Part shown: in pieces, positions 25,312-32,732 of the stretch
Layout of the letters: every line of letters starts with the position of its first letter
Numbering within the stretch: the first letter of the stretch is position 1
Assembly: GCA_018242685.1 (NCBI GenBank)
Contig: JAFEBM010000016.1
Coordinates: forward strand, 1 to 50,373
Origin: Nitrospira sp.
GTDB lineage: Bacteria > Nitrospirota > Nitrospiria > Nitrospirales > Nitrospiraceae
DNA length: 50,373 nt
Direction: 5' to 3'
Notes under the pieces: model-generated
Seen by the model: the letters and a program-made list of their open reading frames with translations, nothing else
Told to the model about the DNA's origin: nothing
Database searches by the model: none
Program-made: the position numbers and the translations under genes

Positions 25312-25818
25312 TTAACCTGAACCTTGGTTCTTCCTGCTATACGTCCCTGACTTCCCACCCGATTTGGAAAGCAGGAAGACCTCGCTGAAACTCATCCCTC
25401 GATCGATCGCCTTACACATGTCATAAATCGTCAGTGCTGCGACTGTCGCCGCCGTCATGGCTTCCATTTCGACTCCCGTAGGGCCCGTCGTCTTTGCCGT
25501 TGCCGTAATGGTGATGGAGCAGCGGCCATCGAGGTCGGGCTGCGGTTCCTCTTTGAAGGAGATATCGACGCTGGTGAGAAGAATCGGATGGCACATGGGA
25601 ATCAGGTCCGGTGTCTTCTTCGCACCCATCACACCGGCGACCTGCGCGACCGCCAACACATCGCCCTTGACAATCTTTCCACGTTGAATCTTTTCCAGGG
25701 TTTCGGGAAGCAAAAAGATTTTGGCTTGTGCAGTGGCAAGTCGTTCGGTCGAATCCTTGGTACTGATATCGACCATCCGAGCACGACCAGCCTCGTTGAA
25801 GTGTGTGAATTCATCCAT
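25312..25818 (-). CDS. moaC: cyclic pyranopterin monophosphate synthase MoaC
   Basis: A 168-residue enzyme that, after MoaA, forms cyclic pyranopterin monophosphate in molybdenum cofactor synthesis. The conserved start [19 protein letters not shown] fixes the start at 25818; the frame continues upstream to 25890 but adds 24 residues that no family member has. [36 protein letters not shown] (with catalytic-region Lys) and [10 protein letters not shown] are diagnostic. It heads the order moaC, moaD-E, moaA on the minus strand with gaps of 12 and 59 bp. Confidence 0.96.
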   Translation of the reverse strand: MDEFTHFNEAGRARMVDISTKDSTERLATAQAKIFLLPETLEKIQRGKIVKGDVLAVAQVAGVMGAKKTPDLIPMCHPILLTSVDISFKEEPQPDLDGRCSITITATAKTTGPTGVEMEAMTAATVAALTIYDMCKAIDRGMSFSEVFLLSKSGGKSGTYSRKNQGSG

Positions 25819-26063
25819 TTTATTCGTTGAATCAGTATGTTGCAGCAAACTTCTAGCAGGATTATAGGTGCCGTCTGAAAGGAAGGTCAAGGAAGAGAAA
25901 TCACAGCCGGCTTTTCTGTAGGAGATCTCGGCATAGGAAACGATCCGAATACCGCATCATTTCCCACGACCAGGCTGAGGCCACCGTCGCCTTTAGACTT
26001 CACCAGATCCGTAGGATAGTAAACAGTGTTCTCGCAACACTCGAGACCTGTTGAGGGCGCTTT

Positions 26064-27590
26064 TTATGGGAGGTAATAGCGAATCGTCGTCATGATCATA
26101 TGTTCTTCCCCCCACGGCTGTATCCCGTGTAATCCCGACCACACGGTGCGATGCGTGTATGAATAGGAGAGTCCGAGCGCGATGATCCCAATATCTGAGT
26201 TGATCATCCGATACCAGAACCCAGGTTGAACCTGGCTGACGGTCTGATTGGCGGCCTGGCAAGGCTGAGTTCCCGGATCTTCTACTCCACAACCGCCGAG
26301 ATCGGCCAAGGGAGAACCGTATCCGATAGCTGTGCCGGCATAGGCTGTCCTCGCATAGTGTTCTATCCCGTAATACGCATAGACATCCCAATCATCTCCT
26401 GGATGCCATTCCAGCCCTCCCATAAGCTGGAACGCCCCGATCGGCACAATCTTTCCTGACGGGCTCGCGACGACATCGGCTCCAATCGTGGATGCGTAGC
26501 GACCAATCCCTGCGCCTACCAGACCTTCAGCGATCAATTTGAGTTTCTGTGTCAGGGGAAGCACAGCAGCCAGTCCTACTCCGCCACCTACGGCGACATG
26601 GTTGTTGGCGCCGAATCGGTCTCGAAAAAATCTGACAATGCCCTTGATTTCCCAGTGTCCATATCCAGGTTCCCATACCAGCTTCCCTAAGATGTCCGGT
26701 GCGATGTCGGTCGAAATGCCATTGGCGCCTGGGGTGAGACTGGTGGTGAAAAAATTAGACGGCTTTTGGGCATTGGGAGAGGTATTGAAACCTTGTACAC
26801 CGATCGGCTGGACGACGCCGTTCACACTGGTTTCTGGATTTTCAATCGCAACAGCCGCGATGAGGTTTGGCCCGAAAGCTTTCGTGACACGCAATCCCCA
26901 TTGCCGCGCCCAGTTGTTCCCCACCACTGTTTGAAGGTCGGTGTTAAGAGGAATGAACTCCTGTCTCGGTTTGAGCCCGATGCGATGGGTGGTCAGAAGA
27001 GACCAGCTTTGGCCGAACAACAGGGAAATACCATTGGGAAGATCGACATTACTCCACACTTGCCGCAGCCTCGGCCCCCAGCTATTCGTCTCCAACTCGT
27101 TCCCGTAGGTCGGACTGCCGAGAAAGTCGACTTCAACATACCCGGCGATCGCGGTGCTCCGATAGCGCCCTTCGCCTAAAAGGTTCAAACGGGAGCCACG
27201 AGCCGATCCCCGAAATTCCGAAAGCTGGCTATTGGCTGACCCTTGGAGCGGGATGTCTCCAAACGTACTTTGAACGTCGGCATTCTCATTGGCAGAACGG
27301 AAGATCGCGGTTCCATCGAAAAAACCACCGGGCGCGAAGTGGATGCCTTTGTACTGGAACGTTTGGTAGCCTCGCCCAGAAATCAGTTCCTCAGTGGCTG
27401 ACTCCCGTCCCATAGACGGCTGTCCTGCCCTGCTTGTGGTATTCGCATCCGAGACTTCTGGGCTACTGACCGGTCGCTCCACACCCGTGGTATCAGCAGA
27501 CACATCCGCGATCGAATACCCCTGCATGAACAAAAGAGCCAGGAGCGCCGGCTTGGCGAAGCAAAATCGATCACGACCAACATTCGACAA
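26064..27590 (-). CDS. outer-membrane porin-like beta-barrel protein
   Basis: A 508-residue predicted outer-membrane protein. The best start is TTG 27590 with GGAG 10 bp upstream, which gives a signal peptide (PALLALLFMQGYSIADVSA). From about residue 85 on, alternating polar and hydrophobic strands dominate (RYRSTAIAGYVEVDF, GISLLFGQSWSLLTTHRIG, WDVYAYYGIEHYARTAY), and the protein ends MTTIRYYLP, with an aromatic-rich last strand as expected for BAM substrates. It resembles DcaP-like and other gated porins, but the substrate is unknown. It lies on the same strand as the fluoride-switched small gene, 305 bp downstream, so it could be part of that transcript. Confidence 0.7.
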   Translation of the reverse strand: MSNVGRDRFCFAKPALLALLFMQGYSIADVSADTTGVERPVSSPEVSDANTTSRAGQPSMGRESATEELISGRGYQTFQYKGIHFAPGGFFDGTAIFRSANENADVQSTFGDIPLQGSANSQLSEFRGSARGSRLNLLGEGRYRSTAIAGYVEVDFLGSPTYGNELETNSWGPRLRQVWSNVDLPNGISLLFGQSWSLLTTHRIGLKPRQEFIPLNTDLQTVVGNNWARQWGLRVTKAFGPNLIAAVAIENPETSVNGVVQPIGVQGFNTSPNAQKPSNFFTTSLTPGANGISTDIAPDILGKLVWEPGYGHWEIKGIVRFFRDRFGANNHVAVGGGVGLAAVLPLTQKLKLIAEGLVGAGIGRYASTIGADVVASPSGKIVPIGAFQLMGGLEWHPGDDWDVYAYYGIEHYARTAYAGTAIGYGSPLADLGGCGVEDPGTQPCQAANQTVSQVQPGFWYRMINSDIGIIALGLSYSYTHRTVWSGLHGIQPWGEEHMIMTTIRYYLP

Positions 27591-27833
27591 CGTCGCACTT
27601 CTCCAGAGTTATTTTGAGCGGCTTTGCGCATGGCCGCCTTCCTGATTCATGAACAGGCTCGCTCGCAACGCACAGATGCACTCATTTTCTCAACCGCCGG
27701 CCATTCCTATCATAGGAATACGGCGGCAAGAAAGACCATACGGTCATCTCATCTCCTCCTTGGATACGAGACTTGCTCCTGGCAAACGTTCCGTTGATCC
27801 AGACCAACGCTCCGCTCTTCATGCATCACTGTC

Positions 27834-27864
27834 CTGAATGTGGCGTCTCCGACGCCACATTCAG
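27834..27864. other. perfect 14-bp hairpin
   Basis: A perfect inverted repeat: the arms 27834-27847 and 27851-27864 (CTGAATGTGGCGTC and its complement) are separated by only 3 bases. It lies 31 bp beyond the stop codon of the small repeat-protein gene and about 240 bp upstream of the porin. No T-run follows on either strand, so it is a weak candidate for a terminator and may instead stabilise or process the transcript. Confidence 0.6.
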
Positions 27865-27895
27865 AAACGACATGGCTCCTCGGCAGCGAGGCACG

Positions 27896-28234
27896 TTACT
27901 CGAGTCGGATGAGACCATTGCTCTCTCCCGCTTGCCCGCCGATTCGTGCTTGCGCATGAAGGCCCGACTCGTATCCGGGTTTCATGTGATCGTATGGTCG
28001 CCCCGCTTGTCCGCCGATTCGTGCTCCAGGCTGTCCCCCTATTCGTTCCCTCGCTTGGAGAGATCCGTAATCGTGTTTGGCGTGATCATAGGGCTGCCCC
28101 GCTTGTCCGCCGATTCGTGGGACAGGATGGAAGACTTTTATCTCGTCTCTGGCCCACGTGGTCTGATCGGACAGGCTAACACCCAGTACGAACCCACAGG
28201 CGACGAAACAAACGATTTTAGATACCGTGATCAT
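27896..28234 (-). CDS. small secreted RIGGQxG-repeat protein under a fluoride riboswitch
   Basis: A 112-residue protein I do not recognise. The start is secure: ATG 28234 follows AAAGGAGG with 5 bp spacing. Residues 1-28 form a signal peptide (CFVACGFVLGVSLSDQTTWA), so the mature form of about 84 residues is exported. It contains four RIGG repeats: RIGGQAG at 40, RIGGQPG at 64, RIGGQAG at 72 and RIGGQAG at 97. Two of them extend into QPYDHAKHDYGSLQARE and RPYDHMKPGYESGLHAQ. There is no Cys in the mature part and it is rich in Gly, His, Arg and Tyr, suggesting an extended or ligand-binding chain. A fluoride riboswitch with terminator lies about 165 bp upstream on the same strand, so fluoride should switch it on. 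Function unknown. Confidence 0.75.
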   Translation of the reverse strand: MITVSKIVCFVACGFVLGVSLSDQTTWARDEIKVFHPVPRIGGQAGQPYDHAKHDYGSLQARERIGGQPGARIGGQAGRPYDHMKPGYESGLHAQARIGGQAGESNGLIRLE

Positions 28235-28398
28235 AAGAACCTCCTTTATTAGGAAGACTTACAGCGCTACCCACTACATTGATGCAGACAAACATGACGT
28301 GACGATGTGAGACCTCAGAACAGAGGCGGCGGCTCTCAGGGAAATACAAGAATGAAAGGAGAAAGGAAGAAGCGGAAGAGGCTCGACCTGCGGGTCCC

Positions 28399-28436
28399 AT
28401 AAAAAAACTCCTACCAGATAATGCCAGGTAGGAGTT
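28399..28436 (-). terminator. riboswitch-controlled intrinsic terminator
   Basis: On the minus strand a 10-bp perfect stem (arms at 28427-28436 and 28406-28415, AACTCCTACC and its complement) with an 11-nt loop runs straight into seven T (28401-28407). The first arm contains the ACTCCTAC strand of the fluoride aptamer just upstream. Aptamer pseudoknot and terminator therefore cannot form together, which makes this the expression platform of an ON switch. Confidence 0.9.
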
Positions 28437-28483
28437 ATCATTCCTCTCGGCTGAGAGGACGGTTCTTGGTGAACTCCATCACC
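28428..28483 (-). promoter_or_regulatory. fluoride riboswitch (crcB motif), minus strand
   Basis: Reading the minus strand from 28483, the RNA begins GGTGATGGAGTTCACC, a short stem whose loop holds GGAGT. AACCG follows, then a variable hairpin (CCTCTCAGCCGAGAGG), then TGATAACTCCTAC ending at 28428. These are the conserved parts of the crcB fluoride aptamer in the right order: GG-N-GATGG loop, AACCG joining segment, and the TGAT..CTCCTAC strand that forms a pseudoknot with the loop (ACTCC with GGAGT). The 3' strand is shared with an intrinsic terminator. The regulated gene is the small secreted repeat protein (27896-28234), with possible read-through to the porin. Confidence 0.9.
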
Positions 28484-28633
28484 ACGTCAATTTACTCAAT
28501 AAATTGTGCAAATCTCGCACCAAGCAAAAGCATGACGAAACGGCTCGGTTCTCATGTTTAAGCACAACAAGCTTGTTCGCACAGTGAGCATCGTGCAAAA
28601 TATCACCAATTTCGAGTATATTTATCTTTCGCA

Positions 28634-28683
28634 GGGGATGGAGTCCCCCGTATAACCGCCTTGGTCAGGCTGATGACTCCTAC
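28634..28683 (+). promoter_or_regulatory. fluoride riboswitch (crcB motif), plus strand
   Basis: The plus strand holds GGGGATGGAGTCCCCC (28634-28649), then TATAACCGCC, a short loop closed by GGC, and TGATGACTCCTAC ending at 28683. It matches the crcB fluoride aptamer, including the loop GGAGT/ACTCC pseudoknot. The 3' strand can also pair downstream (TCCTACG at 28678-28684 with CGTAGGA at 28701-28707), a plausible alternative structure; there is no T-run, so control may be translational or Rho-dependent. The antiporter GTG lies 92 bp after the aptamer, with GGAGGG at 28762-28767. Confidence 0.92.
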
Positions 28684-28774
28684 GCGACTACTGCCGTAGC
28701 CGTAGGATTGTCGTCGATCAGGTGGCGACCGGCTCACCGCAGCATGCACCCCGGCCGGAACGGAGGGCTCTTCA

Positions 28775-29980
28775 GTGGAATCGACCTTTTTCACGGCAAC
28801 CCTGTGGCTCGCCCTCGCTGTTCTCTCTGCTCTCATCGCATCCTCCCTGCGTCTCTCGATCGCATTAGTTGAAATCTGTGTGGGAGTAGTCACGGCGGCG
28901 GGAGCCGAGTTCTTGAACCTTGACGATGTGCTCGCCGCCCATTCGGAATGGGTAACATTTCTCGCCGCCTCCGGCGCCGTCGTCCTCACGTTTCTGGCCG
29001 GTGCGGAACTTGATCCCGACATCGTTCGCATGAAGTTGGCAGAGGTCAGTGTCGTCGGATTGGTAGGATTCATGGCGCCGTTCCTTGGATGCGCCGCCAT
29101 CGCCCATTACCTCTTGGGCTGGGACGCGAATGCCAGTTGGCTCTGCGGCGTCGCCCTCTCCACAACGTCTATGGCGGTGGTCTATGCCGTCATGCTGGAA
29201 ACCGGCTTCAATAAGACGGAGTTTGGTAAAGGAATGCTTGCCTCATGCTTTGTCACTGACCTGGGAACGGTGATCGCTCTCGGACTGCTCTTTGCGCCGT
29301 TTACCTATAAGACTCTCGTGTTTATCGCGGGGATCATTGTCGCGCTGATGACATTGCCTTACAGCACTGCATGGCTGACGCGACACTATGCGCATCGTAC
29401 GGCTGCGATCAGAACGAAATGGGTCATGCTGACGCTCTTTGGATTGGGCGCGTTGGCGCTGTGGTCGGGGAGCGAAGCGGTGTTGCCGGCGTATCTCGCC
29501 GGCATGGTCCTCGCGGGAAGTGCCGCGAGGGACACGCACTGGATTCGTCGATTGAGGACGATGACCGTGGGATTCCTCACGCCCTTTTACTTTCTTCGCG
29601 CTGGAACATTGGTGTCCCTGCCCGCTCTCCTTGCCGCGCCATTCGTGTTTCTCCTGTTGCTCATGGGGAAAGTCGCGTCGAAGATTTTGGGTCTCTACCC
29701 CTTTATCAGCTTGTTCCGTCAGGACCGCAAGGAACGCTGGTACTATACACTCTTGATGTCGACCGGCTTGACGTTTGGGACCATTTCTTCGCTCTACGGC
29801 CTCACGCACGGATTGGTGACGCAAGAGCAGTATTCTTTCCTCGTAGCGGCGGTCATCGCAAGCGCGGTCGTGCCCACTCTCATTGCAGGTCTGTTTTTTA
29901 TTCCAACGCATCTCTTGCCGAAAGCTGATCCTGAGAAAAAAGCAGCCGGACGAATCAATGATCTGAGCGATGAGGGCTAG
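28775..29980 (+). CDS. CPA2-family cation:proton antiporter under a fluoride riboswitch
   Basis: A 401-residue inner-membrane protein with about eleven to twelve hydrophobic segments and the Na/H exchanger domain of the CPA2 family. It starts at GTG 28775, 7 bp after GGAGGG. Recognisable parts are FLAGAELDPDIVRMKL, ALSTTSMAVVYAVMLETG and GMLASCFVTDLGTVIAL, where TD occupies the place of the ND/DD transport motif, and later PAYLAGMVLAG and GFLTPFYFLRAGT. A fluoride aptamer precedes it. Antiporters of this kind are among the genes found behind crcB-motif riboswitches, so a role in fluoride tolerance, by fluoride export or by pH/cation balance, is likely. No crcB or clcF gene is seen in the window. 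Confidence 0.9.
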   Translation: MESTFFTATLWLALAVLSALIASSLRLSIALVEICVGVVTAAGAEFLNLDDVLAAHSEWVTFLAASGAVVLTFLAGAELDPDIVRMKLAEVSVVGLVGFMAPFLGCAAIAHYLLGWDANASWLCGVALSTTSMAVVYAVMLETGFNKTEFGKGMLASCFVTDLGTVIALGLLFAPFTYKTLVFIAGIIVALMTLPYSTAWLTRHYAHRTAAIRTKWVMLTLFGLGALALWSGSEAVLPAYLAGMVLAGSAARDTHWIRRLRTMTVGFLTPFYFLRAGTLVSLPALLAAPFVFLLLLMGKVASKILGLYPFISLFRQDRKERWYYTLLMSTGLTFGTISSLYGLTHGLVTQEQYSFLVAAVIASAVVPTLIAGLFFIPTHLLPKADPEKKAAGRINDLSDEG

Positions 29981-30102
29981 AAGTCGAAACCGCTCCTGCC
30001 AGATCATCTGTTTAATCGTCGGCTTTACCGGGATTTATGAATTTTATTTCCTTCCGACTCGACGCGAGGAGCTGGCGAAAGTCGGATCGGCCGAGCTGCC
30101 GG

Positions 30103-30291
30103 TTAGAACGCAGCCGTAACGACATCGTTCGCGGCGCAGTAGAACGATAGGTTGCGCAGTGGCAAGGGGTTCTTCTGCGCGATGAAGAGCAGCGTACGCG
30201 CGGCACCTGAGGCTGCGCGACAGCCCTGTTCCCACTCCTGAAGCGTGCGCACCGAAACACCACATCTCTTTTGATACAGAGCCCAAATCGT
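30103..30291 (-). pseudogene. decayed HigA-type antitoxin remnant
   Basis: Translating the minus strand up to the stop at 30103 gives CGVSVRTLQEWEQGCRAASG followed by AARTLLFIAQKNP. This is the second half of an XRE/HigA-type antitoxin DNA-binding domain (family form GVSVRTLQEWEQGRR.PSGAARTLL). Upstream the frame continues only to an in-frame TGA near 30318 with no start codon, and the first helix-turn-helix part is unrecognisable. No toxin gene is left. The tail after KNP does not match the family. Confidence 0.65.
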
Positions 30292-30472
30292 TTCAGATAC
30301 AGCTCTCTTGTTTGATCATGCCCCGTAAAGCTTCCGTTCCTTATATGTTTCTGAAAAATCAGTACGAAGCTTCGATTTAACTCTTGGTACAGACCTTGCT
30401 GGTTATTTTCACCAAAGATTTCGGTTCCCTTTGATTCTTTCGTGCTCCGTAATCTGCTGAGGAGGTAGCGCC

Positions 30473-30649
30473 GTGAAAACGATCAACTTTTATTACTTGG
30501 AGGATGAGCGACAGTGGTTGGGTTACCTGCGTGACCATCCCGATTACTGGGAAGAAGCAGAGTCCTTTGACACCTTGCACTCCAACCTTTCCTCTCTAAA
30601 CTTTGACCTCACTCTGCTGAACGCCCTTAAGGGTAGGAAGGCAGCCTGA
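30473..30649 (+). CDS. HicB-like orphan antitoxin
   Basis: A 58-residue protein starting with GTG 30473 behind a strong ribosome binding site, GAGGAGGT (30459-30466), with 6 bp spacing. The sequence FYYLEDERQWLGYLRDHPDY followed by WEEAESFDTLHSNLSSLNFDL matches the short HicB fold (Y-x-E-D, GYL..PDYW, then a helix with TLxxLxxNL). It lacks a C-terminal DNA-binding domain. No HicA-like partner with the GSHH motif is found in the next 300 bp or upstream, so it is either an orphan or acts on a distant toxin. Confidence 0.6.
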   Translation: MKTINFYYLEDERQWLGYLRDHPDYWEEAESFDTLHSNLSSLNFDLTLLNALKGRKAA

Positions 30650-30918
30650 TCAATCCTCTGATGAAGTGCAATGGCCTCTCTCTGGAGTGGGCCAATCACT
30701 GTGGAGGAGACTAAGTGGTGGCCGGAATCTTTCGGCGCTCTCATTTCTGCAACGTAGCTGGATTATGGCTAATTTCGACCGGCCCTCACTCGCCACCCCC
30801 TCTTTTTGCAGTCTGGAAAATCACCGCCTGTTTCAGTACACTCTCTCAATCCCGAGCCGCTTCACCGGACGAGAAGACCGCGGTCTCACAGCTTCACGAT
30901 TTTTCAGCGAGGATTCCG

Positions 30919-31329
30919 ATGGGATTTCTAAGTAGATTTCTCGACATGCCATCATTCAACGGCGCCACCAACGCGCTCTTGGTCGAGCTAGCCCTCCCCG
31001 AACTCACAGAACTGCAACGCTCCCAATTGAAAGGCCGGGTTGTTGAATTGTTCCAAACGCATCGCTCTTCCAATGGATCAGTGGAAGTCGCATTGACAGA
31101 GCTGAACCAAACACCGCGCATCTTTCAGCTGAACATGTTGGCGCTCGCCATGAAGGACCTTGGATATCCCCTTCCGTTCAAAAAAGAAAAGATACAGAAG
31201 ATCAAGAACCCCTTTGATCCAAGCCACGCGGATGAGTACGCCATGAGAGCGGTCGCGCGACGCCTGAAGTGGCAGTATGGCGTCGAGGTCTGGATCGCGG
31301 AAGAGTCGATCACTTTTGACTCATGGTAG
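30919..31329 (+). CDS. conserved hypothetical protein
   Basis: A 136-residue soluble protein that I do not recognise. The frame is open from 30715, but MGFLSRFLDMPSF at 30919 follows a GAGG a few bases upstream and gives a better composition, so I chose it. It begins with an amphipathic helix, has LALPELTELQRSQLKGRVVE in the middle, and ends with a charged segment and WIAEESITFDSW. There is no signal peptide or membrane segment. It is followed 85 bp later by the OmpH-like gene. Confidence 0.5.
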   Translation: MGFLSRFLDMPSFNGATNALLVELALPELTELQRSQLKGRVVELFQTHRSSNGSVEVALTELNQTPRIFQLNMLALAMKDLGYPLPFKKEKIQKIKNPFDPSHADEYAMRAVARRLKWQYGVEVWIAEESITFDSW

Positions 31330-31413
31330 TCATCTGATCGCTTGACAGACCCACGGTGCGCGGTTATTCTGCCGCGGTTCCCCCATCCCAGGTCAGGAGG
31401 CACAAGAGACGAT

Positions 31414-31962
31414 ATGCGTATTCCTGCTTTGCGAAACCTATTCCTAGCCGCACTACTCACTCCGCTTGCTTCGCTCGCAGCGACATCCATCCAAGCGGCG
31501 GAATTCAAAATGGGAGTAGTAGACCCGCAGTCCGTCTTAGAAAAATCCAAGGCAGGGAAGCGAGCACTCGAAGGGTTGAAGGAATATGTTTCGACCAGAC
31601 AGAAGCTCCTTGCCAAAGATGAGGAAGACCTTCGCAATTATGAGAAGCAATTGAAGGAGCAAGCCCCCAAGTGGACCGACGCGGAAAAGAAGGAAAAGGA
31701 GGGGCAATTCCGAACGAAAGTCCAGGATTTCCAGAAGCGCGCGCAGGAATTCAACATGGAACTCCAGAAAAAACAGAAGGAGTTGGTCGACGAGTACATG
31801 AAGAAAATCTCCGCCTCGACACAAGTGGTCGCCGAAAAAGGAGGGGTGTCGATCGTCGTCGACAAAGGGAGCGAGCAGACCGTCAAGATCGTGATTTACA
31901 ACAAGGATACGATTGATCTCACCGAGCAGGTGATCAAGGAGTTCGATCGGACGAATAAGTAG
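31414..31962 (+). CDS. OmpH/Skp-family periplasmic chaperone
   Basis: A 182-residue exported protein with a signal peptide (LFLAALLTPLASLAATSIQAAE). The mature part begins FKMGVVDPQSVLEKSKAGKR, the usual OmpH/Skp opening strand, followed by long charged helices (about 55-145) and a closing small beta part (GGVSIVVDKGSEQTVKIVIYN). Skp forms trimers that hold unfolded outer-membrane proteins in the periplasm. The start ATG 31414 is preceded by AGGAGG 13 bp upstream, a rather long spacing. LptD and the porin would be plausible clients. Confidence 0.85.
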   Translation: MRIPALRNLFLAALLTPLASLAATSIQAAEFKMGVVDPQSVLEKSKAGKRALEGLKEYVSTRQKLLAKDEEDLRNYEKQLKEQAPKWTDAEKKEKEGQFRTKVQDFQKRAQEFNMELQKKQKELVDEYMKKISASTQVVAEKGGVSIVVDKGSEQTVKIVIYNKDTIDLTEQVIKEFDRTNK

Positions 31963-31984
31963 GGTTTTAGAGGATGAGTGAAAA

Positions 31985-32135
31985 AGCTCACTGTCTCACC
32001 CGCCCAACCCCTGCGCGCCGAGACGCGCCTTTCACCGGGCAAGGCCGCAGCGAGCGAGAGGCTGAGACGTACGCGGTTGGTACGTTGAGGCTTTGAGCGA
32101 TGCGAGAACGACGCTGGAGGGCTTTTGCAGCATCC
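31985..32135. repeat. interspersed structured repeat
   Basis: A GC-rich non-coding stretch between the OmpH and rhodanese genes, convergently flanked. It contains CACCCGCCCAACCC, CAAGGCCGCAGCGAGCGAG and an internal palindrome ACGTAC/GTACGT (32067-32072 and 32080-32085), and ends near CTTTTGCAGCATCC. Diverged pieces recur at 17245-17390. The style is that of abundant intergenic repeats; copy number in the genome would need a search. Confidence 0.5.
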
Positions 32136-32501
32136 TCACTCCAGCGGGTACCCGGCCTCCCTCCACGCTCGAATCCCTCCGTCCATTGAGATGACATTCC
32201 CATACCCCATCTGTTGCAAGACATCGGCCGCCAGCGCCGATCGATACCCTCCGCCACAATAGAGCACGACCGTGTCCTGCTTGTCGGGTACCACGGACTC
32301 GATATCCCGCTCAATGACCCCCTTCCCAAGATGTCGAGCGCCCCGAGCATGGTCCTTGGCGAATTCATGATCCTCCCGAACATCGATAAAATGGAACCGC
32401 TCGCCTCGGTCGAGACGAGCCTTCACCTCGGCCACGCCACATTCCTTGACACGGCGTTTCGCCTGTTCGACAAGTTGCAAGAACCCCGGATTATGTTTCA
32501 T
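32136..32501 (-). CDS. rhodanese-like protein
   Basis: A 121-residue single rhodanese domain, a sulfurtransferase or sulfide-carrier module. HFIDVREDHEFAKDHARGARHL is the typical first half, and the active loop is YCGGGYRSALAA with the catalytic Cys. The end, MGYGNVISMDGGIRAWREAGYP, is standard. It has no signal peptide, so it is cytoplasmic. The loop CGGGYRS is slightly different from the CxxGxR form of classical thiosulfate sulfurtransferases. The start lies 20 bp from a terminal inverted repeat of the element at 32522. Confidence 0.9.
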   Translation of the reverse strand: MKHNPGFLQLVEQAKRRVKECGVAEVKARLDRGERFHFIDVREDHEFAKDHARGARHLGKGVIERDIESVVPDKQDTVVLYCGGGYRSALAADVLQQMGYGNVISMDGGIRAWREAGYPLE

Positions 32502-32521
32502 GGTTTGATGTCTCCTCTAAG

Positions 32522-32732
32522 AGCCCACATTATTCATGGCAGTTCGTGACGAAACCGCCGAGACGCCATGCGAGACGAGCATGCGGAGCCCTGAGAGGCC
32601 GAGGCATACTTGAACAGTATGTTGAGGTCGCGAAGGGCGAGCCTGCTCGCCGGCCACGCAAAGCTCGTGGCCAGGCCTGTCGCAGCGGCGTATCGACGGT
32701 TGCAGTAGAAGCGTTCATGAATAATGTGGGCT
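32522..32732. repeat. MITE-like element, copy 1 (17-bp terminal inverted repeats)
   Basis: A 211-bp non-coding element bounded by perfect 17-bp inverted repeats, AGCCCACATTATTCATG (32522-32538) and its complement (32716-32732). Inside are further small palindromes (CATACTTGAACAGTATG, GCGAGCCTGCTCGC and a GGCCACG/CGTGGCC stem). A second copy in opposite orientation is at 40783-40995. The right terminal repeat overlaps the stop codon of the radical SAM gene. No obvious target duplication is visible. Confidence 0.85.

Noticed and set aside
27834..27864. Perfect hairpin as a Rho-independent terminator of the repeat-protein gene
   Set aside because: No T-run follows on the minus strand, so I list it as a hairpin only.
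29243..30007. 254-residue minus-strand frame opposite the antiporter gene
   Set aside because: Very rich in Arg, His and Gln as expected from the reverse strand of a membrane protein gene; no motif.
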